Assembly: GCA_016271365.2 (NCBI GenBank)
Contig: CM057451.1
Location: forward strand, 367,681,501 to 367,745,500
Origin: Neoceratodus forsteri
Taxonomy: Eukaryota > Chordata > Ceratodontiformes > Ceratodontidae
DNA: 64,000 nucleotides
Direction of reading: 5' to 3'
Part shown: positions 24,039 to 32,789 of the stretch, in pieces
Position numbering within the stretch: the stretch's first letter is position 1
Layout of the letters: the number at the start of each line of letters is the position of its first letter
Program-made: the position numbers and the translations under genes
The notes under the pieces: model-generated
Told to the model about the DNA's origin: nothing
What the model saw: only the letters and a program-made list of their open reading frames with translations
The model's database searches: none

Positions 24039-24052
24039 TTTGCAAAAATATG
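24039..24052. repeat. Target site duplication, right, of L1 copy 1
   Basis: Perfect 14-base match to 17365-17378. Confidence 0.93.
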
Positions 24053-24544
24053 GATAGTGCCAGACAAAAAATACACAATGAATGTCTGTCTGCTTTAGCT
24101 ATGATCTGACCACGAGACTTGCACAATTTGAAAACAGTGGGTCCTGTGCATTTTTAGGCTTAACAACACGAGCCTCTGACACTAAGCAGGAATCGTAAAC
24201 AAATATATAAAATTATGGGTTCCCTAGAACCGAATATTTTAAATATAAACAATCGCTAATGGTTCCGGGAACTGAGCGCTACTCTGTTCCTGACAAAAAA
24301 GGGAACCGAGAAACTAACAATTTTAAATAGAATTTAAATAAATAAATGCGGTTAAGTAACCGACCGCAAAAAATGAACAAATATAAATATAGATTGAGAT
24401 AAAAAATCACTAGAAATAATAGAACTGCGAAGGGACCGTTAAACACACTAAATATTAACACAAATTACAAAATAAACTAAAACTAAGGCAGCAATCTGAA
24501 ATATAAACTAGAAACACTACTTATCGTCCAGATAAATGGATTTT
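24053..24544 (-). other. 5' leader of DIRS beta, between L1 and the terminal repeat
   Basis: AT-rich sequence with no recognised ORF on the coding strand. It represents the untranslated leader of the DIRS, separated from its gag start (17309) by the L1. Confidence 0.55.
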
Positions 24545-24765
24545 GAAGAGGCTGAAGGAGGGCTCTCCGGGATGTCTTCAGATTCTTTACTCCGCCTGCC
24601 TAGTGAAGCACTCAGAGTGCAACAATTGCTAGGGCACCAGTTTAAAAGTGGTATGAGCCAATTGAGAGTTCCATCATTTGCATATAATTCCATCTCTCCA
24701 GGCAGTCCAACACAGGAGGCTGACTGCAGCAGTTTAATCATAATGAGTTATTCCTGGGGTTAGAA
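24545..24765. repeat. Right (5') inverted terminal repeat, DIRS beta
   Basis: It is the inverted counterpart of 9697-9860. The terminal bases CCTGGGGTTAGAA are specific to this end and recur inverted in the second half of the ICR (10196-10215). Confidence 0.85.
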
Positions 24766-24985
24766 ATAAAGAAATATACATTAAACATCTATGAGGTAAT
24801 TATTTTATTAGACAGCACGAAGCAGGAAAAACAAAGAAATATACATGAAACATCTCTGGAGTAATTATTTTATTAGAGAGCATAGGTGCCTTGCTCTCTA
24901 ACAAAATAATTATCTCAGAGACATTTAATGTATATTTCTTTATTTTCCTGCTGAGTGCTGCCGTGGTTGTGCCTTTTTCTTACAG
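24766..24985. repeat. Palindromic repeat hosting DIRS beta
   Basis: A unit at 24766-24812 is followed by a hairpin whose arms (about 24813-24881 and 24893-24962) are near-perfect inverted repeats of roughly 70 bases around a short loop. The three stretches share the motif AAAGAAATATACAT...AATTATTTTATTAGA. The arrangement looks like a miniature inverted-repeat element or a head-to-head duplicate of one. No transposase is encoded. Confidence 0.7.
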
Positions 24986-25154
24986 TATTAAGCCCCGACT
25001 CTAAACCCTAAATTCAGACATAAAAACTTAAAAAAAAAAAAAAAAAAAACTCTTCTAAGAACATTCTTACTACCAACAGCAGCAAAGAGTGTGAGCAGTG
25101 CTATAAACAGCTAGATGCCGGCATGCCATATAAGAGGAGGAAGAGACTTGAGGG

Positions 25155-25305
25155 AGCAACTCAAAGCTCTTTTAAGAGCTTATTTCAGCTAGCGGGTCTA
25201 AAAAAATAAATAAATAAAAATGACAGTGAGCTGCAGATAGTTACTACAAGTTCTGCAAAAGAAGTAGGCAGCCTGCAGCAGAGGAAGGGAAGGACTCAGC
25301 CTCCA
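25155..25305. repeat. Diverged direct repeat, left copy
   Basis: GGGAGCAACTCAAAGCTCTT and ACTACAAGTTCTGCAAAAGA recur in the same order at 27662-27686 plus 28223-28345. The right copy is interrupted by the SINE at 27687-28222. The repeats flank CR1 family F. Divergence seems too high for a recent target duplication. Each copy holds a short hairpin, AAGCTCTT-TT-AAGAGCTT or similar. Confidence 0.65.
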
Positions 25306-25309
25306 GGAG

Positions 25310-27655
25310 GAATCTAGTTTTTAGGGCTTTAGGGGTGCAGACTTCCGGGAGATGGGAAGGATCTTTAAAGATCATTTGCACAGGATAAGGACGGATATGG
25401 ATGCTGACAGCAGGTGGGGGATCATTAGGAAAGGAATACAGGAGGTTACCAGATCCTGCACAAGGGAAAGGCGTAAGTTCGGTAAAGCCAGAAAACCCTG
25501 CTGGAGGACCCGGGAGGTACAGGAGGTGGTGAGGGATATGAAGGCGGCCTACAGGCGCTTCAAGTGCTCAAGCAATGATAGGGATCAGGAGGAATATGAG
25601 CTGACAGCCAAGAGAGTCACCATGGTGGTGAGAGCAGTTAAGGCAAAAAAGGAGCAGTCCTTGGCCAGTGGGATTCGGAGGGGATACAAGGGGTTCTTTA
25701 GACACACAGGGGAAAAAAAGGAAAGTAAGGGGGCAGATCAGCAAGATAAGGATAGGGGATGGTTGGGCACAGGAGGCAGGGAAACAGGCAGAAGTCCTAA
25801 AGGAGTACTTTGCCTCAGTTTTTACCGGGGGGGGGGATGGAGAGGCTGTGTCTTGCGGTGAGAGCGAGGGCAAACTGGAGGAAGGGGTGGGACCGGTAGA
25901 GACCAGGGGGCCTTGACGGGTCTGGGGAAAGGGAGTGGCCACCACATACAGGTGGGGGGCCAGCAGTATAGGGTGAAAAGGGGGAGGATGTGGAAGCTGA
26001 AATCCTAGTAGAGAGAGTAAGGGAAGGCCTCAGGTCCTTTTGGACGGAGAAAGCACCTGGGCCAGATGAGATACATCCCAGGGTGCTGAGGGAACTGGCG
26101 GATGTCCTGGCAGTCCCTCTAACGGAGCTTTTCAACATCTCTCTGAGGACTGGTTGGGTGCTCCAAGACTGGAGGGTGGCCCATGTCATGCCGATCCACA
26201 AGGGGAGAATCCAGAGAGAAGGTGGGAAATTACAGGCCCATTAGCCTGATATCAGTGGTCGGCAAGATGATGGAGGGTACTGTCAAGGAAAGGCTAGGGG
26301 GGGGTTACTGGAGCACACTGAGTAATTGGATGAGAGGCAGCATGACTTTGTCACGGGAAGATCGTGCCAGACAAACCTTGTTGAGTTCTATGACTGGGTG
26401 ATGAGGGCCCTGGACCACGGTAGGCCAGTAGACATCCTCTTTCTGGACTTCAGCAAGGCATTTGATTCGGTACCCCACAGTGGCTTGCTGGCTAAGCTGA
26501 AGGAAATGGGTGTGGGGAGACAGTTGTTAAGATGGATAGGAAATTGGCTCTCTGAGCGTACTCAGAAGGTGGTGGTTGGAGAGCTATAGCCTCATCCCCA
26601 AGATGGGTTACTAGTGGGGTTCCCCAGGGGTCAGTGCTGGGGTCACTCCTGTTCAACGTCTATGTCTCACATGTCAGGAAGGGGATCAGGAGTGAGATGA
26701 GTCTCTTTGCAGATGACTCAAAGCTGGATGCAGTGGTGGATGAGGAGGAGAGGATGGTGGCCTTGCAGGAAAACCTGGAGGCTCTGGAAAGGTGGTCGGG
26801 AAAATGGGAACTAAAATTCAATGTGGGGAAGTGCAAGATTCTGCACCTGGGAGTCAGAAATCCAGGCCAGGGGTATACCCTGGGAGGAGACACAATTCAA
26901 GTCACGGAGGGGTGAGAGGGACCTGGGGGTAGTGGTAGATGTCAAAATGAACAATTCAGAGACCTGTAGGAGGGCAGCTGCAAGGGCAAACAGGATGCTG
27001 GGATGCATCACTAGGAGGGATTACCTCCAGAAAGATGGAAGTGATCCTTCCACTGTACAACTACCTGGTTAGGCCACACCTCGAGTATTGTGTGCAGTTT
27101 TGGAGACCACATTTAAAGAGGGACATTACACTCCTAGAGAGGGTCCAAAGAGGGGCAACCAAAACGATCTGGGGCCTGGGGGACAGGACCTATGAGGAGA
27201 GGCTCAAGGAGCTCGACATGTACACCCTGGAGGAGAGGAGGGATGGGGGGACATGACAGAGGTCTTTAAGTACATGAAAGGGATCAATAAGGCAGGTCCA
27301 GTCAGGGTACTCCAAAGGAAGGAGAGTGGGGCAACAAGAGGTCACAGGTGTAAGCTGGAAGGGGGAAGGCTCAGAGGGGAGGAGATGTTATTTCACTGAA
27401 AGGGTGGTGGAGCCATGGAATGCACTGCCCAGGGGGCTGGTAGAAGTGGAGACTGTGAACGGGTTTAAGAGGGGATGGAACAGGGGGAAGGTAAATCTGA
27501 CCAGGCCCAATACAGGTGGAACATCTGGGACTGGGTACAGTATAACCCAAGGGGGAGTGGGGGACACCAAAATCAGTCCTCAGTACGGGTGCTGAAAATC
27601 AAGCAGACTCGAGAGACCATTAGGCCTATTCTGCTGCCATTTTAGTATGTTAGCT
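25310..27655 (+). mobile_element. CR1-like LINE, family F, 5'-truncated
   Basis: The plus strand encodes the post-endonuclease linker, reverse transcriptase and C-terminus, and ends in CTGCTGCCATTTTAGTATG, a 3' end related in layout to the CR1 copies here. It lacks ORF1 and the endonuclease. The protein differs throughout from copies A-D, so it is a separate family. Confidence 0.85.
25340..27550 (+). pseudogene. CR1-like reverse transcriptase (family F)
   Basis: The linker ORF at 25352-25861 is basic (WGIIRKGIQEVTRSC, KAKKEQSLASGIRRGYKGF). The RT begins with EKAPGPDEIHPRVLRELAD (about 26050). Next come HDFVTGRSCQTNLVEFYDW, motif A FLDFSKAFDSVPH (about 26440), the GVPQGSVLG region (about 26615, frameshifted) and motif C SLFADDSKLDAVV (about 26700) with both aspartates. 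The C-terminal part at 27035-27256 has [20 protein letters not shown], and FTERVVEPWNALP is at about 27395. Frameshifts separate at least six pieces. Confidence 0.87.
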
Positions 27656-27686
27656 AATAATAGGGAGCAACTAAAAGCTCTTTTAA

Positions 27687-28222
27687 TGCCGGTCCGGTGG
27701 CGCAGAGGGCTGAGGCGCTGGTGCCTTACCTCGAACCACGCCGGTGACCGGGTTCAGGAACGGGCTCAGGATGCCAGGGGTCGGCAGGGGGAGGGTAGGA
27801 TTGAGCGTCCGAAGGACTGTTCTATCCTGCTTTGGGATTGGGGACTGCCTCGCTCAAGCAGCAGCCCCCAGTGGAGACTGGGGGCACTGCAGGAGCGGCG
27901 TGATGAGGGTGACCTAGAAAACCAGAAATACCACAAGCTGGTGGCTGCTGGATGACGGCTCTCCATCCCCCGATTCCTCTGGTGCCTTCGATGGGCCTCC
28001 CTCCCTCAGCAACATCCCTGGGCCCTACTGAAGAAGAGTGCACTGGACTCCCCTCTAGTGTGGTGAAGGGTTACGTCCGGGATATCCCAGGGAAGGGCTG
28101 CATTGTGAGATGAGGGAGCTCGGGTAAGGCCGGTGGGGTCGGTGAGGACTTGGAAAAAGGGGCCTGAAGGAGTGGGGGCCACCAGCAGCACGGAGGGGGA
28201 TAAACAAATAATGCAAAAAAAA
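27687..28222 (+). mobile_element. tRNA-derived SINE, copy 1
   Basis: The 5' end has a tRNA-like head: an A-box-like GGTGGCGCAGAGGGCTGAGG and a B-box-like GGTTCAGGAAC about 40 bases later. A GC-rich body follows and a tail reading GATAAACAAATAATGC then poly-A. Perfect target duplications AAAAGCTCTTTTAA lie at 27673-27686 and 28223-28236. Copies 2 (51221-51656) and 3 (about 58888-59395) share head and tail. Transcription would be by RNA polymerase III, with retroposition supplied by a LINE I cannot name. Confidence 0.88.
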
Positions 28223-28365
28223 AAAAAGCTCTTTTAAGAGCTCATTTCATTAATAGGAGCTAGAGGATCTGAAAAAACAACAACACTGCAAATACAGTTA
28301 CTACAAGTTCTGCAAAAGAAGAAGTCAGCCCACAGCAGAGGGAAGGGGACTAATAATCTAGCAAA
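28223..28365. repeat. Diverged direct repeat, right copy
   Basis: It matches 25175-25305, after the SINE target duplication (see the left copy). Blocks include AAAGCTCTTTTAAGAGCT and TTACTACAAGTTCTGCAAAA. Confidence 0.65.
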
Positions 28366-30478
28366 AAACCGGAAATTATGTAATGTAGATGGGGCAGCAT
28401 GTAATAATTTGTTGGGCATGTATTTTTAATACTTACATGCCCGAGTAGGCATGTACTTTTTCCATGAATTTCATACCATGCATGCCGCCACTGTGTTGTA
28501 CTAAAATGCCCCTAAAATAAATGTAACGTTGCCTGCTTTACACCAGCGAGAGCTAGGAGCTCCACCACCTTGCCACCCCCCATCACCAAGCCGACTATTT
28601 TTTACCAAGGGAACAAGTGGGGCCTTTACTAGTGGAGGGAAGGCTGCCTGAAGTTGCAGAGCCTTCTGTGTGAATGAAGTAAAATCAGTGACCTGCCGAG
28701 TCTCGTAATAGGGAACAAACAGAGCTCCTTACTGCTGGAGGCGAGGCTGCCTGAAGCTGCAGAGCCTCCTGAGAGACTGAAGTAAAACCAGTGACCTGCT
28801 GAACCTCCCAAAAGGCAGACGTTCAGGGTTCCGTTAGAGGAGCGTTTCTGAGAAAGGTCAGAAGACAGTAGGATGTGTGCTCACAATCCGAAAAAGGCAC
28901 AATGCTGCCTAAAACACAAAGGAAAACTGCCAAAAATGTGCTTAGAAAGTGCGAGGCACATGCCCAGGTAAGGGCGATGACATCATGCTGCAGCGTGTGA
29001 TGTCACCATGCCAAGTGGGAGCACATCTTATCACCCTGAGTGTGAAAACTTGCACCCAGACACCACAGAGAAATGCAAGGGTGTGAAAGTTGCTGGCAAG
29101 ATGTCAGCAATGGCATGTGAACACAAGGCTCACTGGGGCTGACTGAAAAGGCACTATGCAGTGTGGTGTTAGCCCCAAGTGTATGCTCCCAAGGGAGACT
29201 GCAATAAAAAAGGCCCCTGTAAAAGACAGACCACAGGGAGTTCTCTGATCGCTTAACACAGTGGAAGCCCCGAGTGACAAATCAGTCACCTCTAAGCACC
29301 AACAGACCCACACTGTTAATGCTGAAAATAGTACACATGCCCTGACAAAAGTATCCAAACTACAATTACGAAGAGTGAGGGAGGATCTGTCGTTCAGACA
29401 GTCGCAGCAGCAGAGAGGAACAAAGTGACAGGCTACAGTAGAACAGCCCTATAATATGTACTAGCTGTGCCCCCTTCCCAAATAGAAAATTCAATTACCT
29501 TAAAAACAGGGCACCAGGCTGAGAAGGAAAAAAACGGGTGACCTGCAAAGAAAACACTGTTTTAAAAAGCACTGGCACATGGCCTCCAATTCATGCAGAG
29601 CAAACAGTGAAAATGGGGTAAAAGGATAGCAGGTTAGTCAATTGAAAGCTGAAGCTTAGCAGGCACAGTTTCTAAATTTGAGAGTGCTCCTGAGAACAGA
29701 CGGTCCAAACCTGCTTAACAGTTGCACAAACTGGCCTAAAAATCCTAAAGACTACTCAAGTCTATGAAAAAAAACAGCTAGCAGTTTTTTTTGGGTTGAT
29801 GTTGTCAGTCTAAGGGGTGTAATCACATGGTGTTCAGTTCTGCACTTCCCCTGATTAAAATTATGTATGACATATGTTGGTAGGCATGGTAGATGATAGA
29901 CTGTTGGAATGCAGAAAGTGCAAATAACTCCATGCCATTCTCAAAAGTACTCAGGCAAGTATGTACTTTTGATGGGAAGACAGACAGGCTCCATAGCTTT
30001 TTTTTTTTTTTGTTTGGTTTATTTCATTTTTAATTTATTATACATTTTTCCTTCTGCCAGCCAGTCACCATCAGTCCTACCTACTCATCCAGCCTCATCA
30101 CTTACCTACTCTGGGACTTACAACTTCTCCTACGTACACCCTTGCCTACCCCCGCCAGGGCAGGGCTGTCGAGAGGGGGCACTATTACTACTGGAGACTC
30201 TGGTTGGAGTTTCAAAAGGAGCACCATGGTAGGCGGTGTGAGGCCTTCAGTGATGGGTGGATGTCCTCCAGCATCAGCTGATGTTTTTCCTTATTTCTTC
30301 TCAGCCCCGTAGGATACCAAGATGTGCTCCCAATCTGTGGGCTGCACGTCAGAGCATGTTGGCAACCCCCCCCTTCCCCCCGATCCTCAGCTACGCTTGC
30401 ACCGCCACCCGAGGCCATCCAGGTGGCAGCAGTACAGCAGAGTCCGAACCCCCCTCCCTCGCCTGAGGTGGAGTGTTC
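28366..30478. other. Unassigned sequence
   Basis: No recognised protein or RNA gene. The stretch includes the tandem repeat at 28609-28812, a T-run at 29999-30011 and AT-rich blocks. Short ORFs on both strands show no family motifs. Confidence 0.4.
28609..28812. repeat. Two-copy tandem repeat, period about 102 bp
   Basis: Starting at GGGAACAA (28609) and again at GGGAACAA (28711), two units share GGCTGCCTGAAG, GCAGAGCC and GACTGAAGTAAAACCAGTGACCTG-like blocks with roughly 80 percent agreement by eye. Such repeats are common in 5' regions of retroelements, but no adjacent ORF confirms that here. Confidence 0.8.
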
Positions 30479-30490
30479 TATGGGATGCTC

Positions 30491-30597
30491 GTTTTTTTTT
30501 TTAACTCAGCTTTATTGATGTATACAAAGAAAGGAACAGTACATTCACATGTTTCATACAACACACAGAAATGTTTATGACCAACTATCTAGGTTTG
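30491..30597 (-). mobile_element. Short 5'-truncated retro-insert with target duplications
   Basis: TATGGGATGCTC occurs at 30479-30490 and again at 30598-30609. The insert between them begins with a T-run on the plus strand, so its minus strand ends with CAATAAAGCTGAGTT and a poly-A tail, with the polyadenylation signal about ten bases from the tail. This is the structure of a severely truncated LINE or a processed RNA copy. The 107 bases are too short to name the source. Confidence 0.85.
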
Positions 30598-30609
30598 TAT
30601 GGGATGCTC

Positions 30610-31230
30610 AACTCACTACCCCTTACCAGCTCTCCAGCGACTTGGGCTAGTTCCTAAACGTGGGTTACTGGAGTTGCGAGCGGCAGCGCTACTGTTGTAC
30701 CAGCTGGCTGGCTCAGGCTCCATAGGGTTAAATAAGGTACTATTTCAAACCATACACCAGCTGGGCCAGTGGAAAATTCTGCATGGCCTGTGGATTATCC
30801 CAGTCACTAGTCCTGCTGGTTGGTGGCTGCAAAACTTAAGTCTGATACCTGTCCAGAGTCCTATTCCCACCCTAACTACATTAAAGAGCTAGTACTACAC
30901 AGTCAAATAGAAAACAGAAAATAATACATTTCCCTTGACAGGAATAGCACATGTGATCACAGTACAAGCTTCCCGACACTGCCCTGCCAATGTGCCTCAA
31001 CTCTGCCATGGGGGGGAGGGTTACCACATAGGTGAGAGCATAGTTCAGACTCCATGCCAGCTCAGTCCTTGGCCTATAAGACTGCCAACTAGGGTACCAG
31101 TTAGTGCCAGCCGTGTTGGAGGTTTTGTGATAGGGACACCTGCCCACTGGGAACTGGACTGAGACCACCACAACTCATTTCAGGTAGCTCACTGAACAGC
31201 CCTTGGGTGATAATGGCTTTTGACAACTAC
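30610..31230. other. Unassigned sequence
   Basis: It continues the sequence interrupted by the retro-insert. No protein or RNA family is recognised in either strand. Confidence 0.4.
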
Positions 31231-31237
31231 CGACCTG

Positions 31238-31312
31238 CGCTAGATTTGAATCTGTGACTTAAGAGGTGAAAGGCTTAACTCGCTACCAATCCACTGAGTC
31301 ATCCAGATCGCC
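31238..31312 (-). mobile_element. tRNA-like SINE head (old)
   Basis: On the minus strand an A-box-like GATGACTCAGTGGATTGG is followed after about 40 bases by a B-box-like AGATTCAAATCT. No cloverleaf with a proper acceptor stem is apparent, so a SINE head is more likely than a tRNA gene. It differs from the SINE at 27687. Confidence 0.5.
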
Positions 31313-31429
31313 CACAGACTTCAGGTTCCAGTGCTGTCAATCCAGCACCTTTCATGAGCACTAAATTCACACACAGAAAAAAAATATTACCAAAAAAAAA
31401 AAAAAGAGGCAAATAATACATTTTAAATA

Positions 31430-31900
31430 AGAAGAGCAAGGCAAAACACTTTTATACAGCAGCATTCAAGTGAACTTTTCCAAAGTGCTGTACAAGCCAA
31501 AATGTAAACATTTGCAACAGATATTATGTATCCATGGAGCAGTTAAGTGAGACTGGGGAGGTCAAAGGGAAACTCCAATAAGGTTGCAAAGTACAGCAAC
31601 TGGTGCAGAAACACCCGATTAGGGCTTTTGGCATGAAAAGAAAGTTTTCTTTTACCTGCTGCTTTCTTGTTTTAATTGAAAAGACCCGCTCCAGTCTTAA
31701 TGGTGGCAGAACAGCAGAAGACCATTTCGCGCACAGCAGGTGACTTCTGGCGCGCAGGGTATGCTACTGAGGACTACTAACTAATTGCAGAGTTAGTAGC
31801 CCTCATTCGAAGAGAGAGAGAGAGGAGAGTTGAAGTTCAGAAAGGTAACTTGCTCAAGGAGACACAGTAAGTGGCGGTGATGGGTTTCAATATTAAGGGC
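31430..31900 (+). repeat. Old MIR/L2-like SINE-type repeat
   Basis: Blocks TTTTCCAAAGTGCTGTACAA (31479) and AACTTGCTCAAGGAGACACAG (about 31848), with AGTAAGTGGCGG next, resemble motifs found in the 3' parts of MIR/L2-related repeats of many vertebrates (compare TGACTTGCCCAAGGTCACA). It is followed by GGGCCAGATTTTCAAAA, also widespread in tetrapod repeats. Assigned from memory of motif shapes; a repeat-library search would settle it. Confidence 0.5.
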
Positions 31901-32353
31901 CAGATTTTCAAAAGTGGAAAAACTGCGCATGGGTATAAAAAAAAGTTATGCAAGGGAGGGTTTCCTTGTGCAACCACAATTTTTTTCTGCATGGGCTCAA
32001 TTTTCAAAAAGGTTGCCTCTTTGCAACCCGTTCCATAATTTATGGCAGCTTGCCCATATTTTTGTGCAGTTGTAAAAAAAAAAAAAAAATGCGGTTACAC
32101 CTGGTACTAACAGGCACAGTATTTTTTAAGAAGCTGTGGGGGAAATAAAAAATGCCACCTGTGCACACAAAATGCTGAAAATAGCATTTCTGCAGGTACA
32201 GGAATTTTTCCCTGCACCAGGGAGTTGCGCACAGGGACTTCGTCCCTGGGCCTTGTCTGGCCTTAGGTTACCAGGTTCACATCTTAATGCTCTCCTCCTT
32301 ACATTCTGCTGCCTCTCCTGGACAGTTCAACTTTTTATTTCTGAAGAATGTAT
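31901..32353. other. Unassigned sequence with A/T runs
   Basis: It contains an A-run at about 32077-32089. No gene is recognised. Confidence 0.4.
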
Positions 32354-32789
32354 TCACAGAATCATAGAAATCTAATGGCAGAAAAGGACCTCTATGGCCC
32401 ATCAAGTCTGCCCTTACCCCCCCAAAATCGCCACCCTTTGCAAGGGACCTGCCCTTCACCCTACTGGTCAACCCCTTATGTCTGTCCCATGCCCTCTTGA
32501 ATCCCTCCACTGTTTCAGACCCCATCACCTCCTCAGGGAATTTGTTCCAGGACTCCACCACCCTCTCCCTGAAGTAACACCCCTCACATTGCCCTTAAAT
32601 TGTCCTCCTTCTAATCTTAGACTATGACCTCTAGTTTTATCTCCCACCTTCTTTGTAAATAAGCTCCCCTCCCTCAGCTTATTAGAAACACAGAAACATA
32701 GAATTTGATGGCAGATAAGGACCGCTTGGCCCACCCAGTCTGCCCATTTCCCTACCTAATGGATAAGCTGCAGATCCCAGCTAATCAGC

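Larger units (their letters stand above)
9661..24765 (-). mobile_element. DIRS-like retrotransposon, family beta, with nested L2 and L1
   Basis: Inverted terminal repeats lie at 9661-9860 and 24545-24765. An internal complementary region lies at 10141-10245. Minus-strand remnants of gag, RT/RNase H and tyrosine recombinase lie between 13000 and 17309. Removing the L2 (about 2.7 kb) and the L1 (about 6.7 kb) leaves roughly 5.7 kb, a plausible length for a complete DIRS element. Ends are fixed by two independent arguments: the complementary region equals the complement of the right-end/left-end junction, and the outer flanks rejoin into an intact repeat unit. Confidence 0.88.

Noticed and set aside
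24766..24985. CRISPR-like repeat array
   Set aside because: Units are few, partly inverted and contiguous with no regular spacers, and the genome is vertebrate.
27687..27770. Possible tRNA gene at the SINE head
   Set aside because: The head is followed by a shared SINE body and tail, and flanked by target duplications, so it is part of a SINE.
29104..29358. 84-codon minus-strand frame with a hydrophobic stretch
   Set aside because: No homology recognised, surrounded by unassigned sequence, and length is within chance expectation.
31238..31312. Possible tRNA gene on the minus strand
   Set aside because: A- and B-box-like motifs exist, but I see no convincing acceptor stem or anticodon arm, and the location among repeats favours a SINE head.
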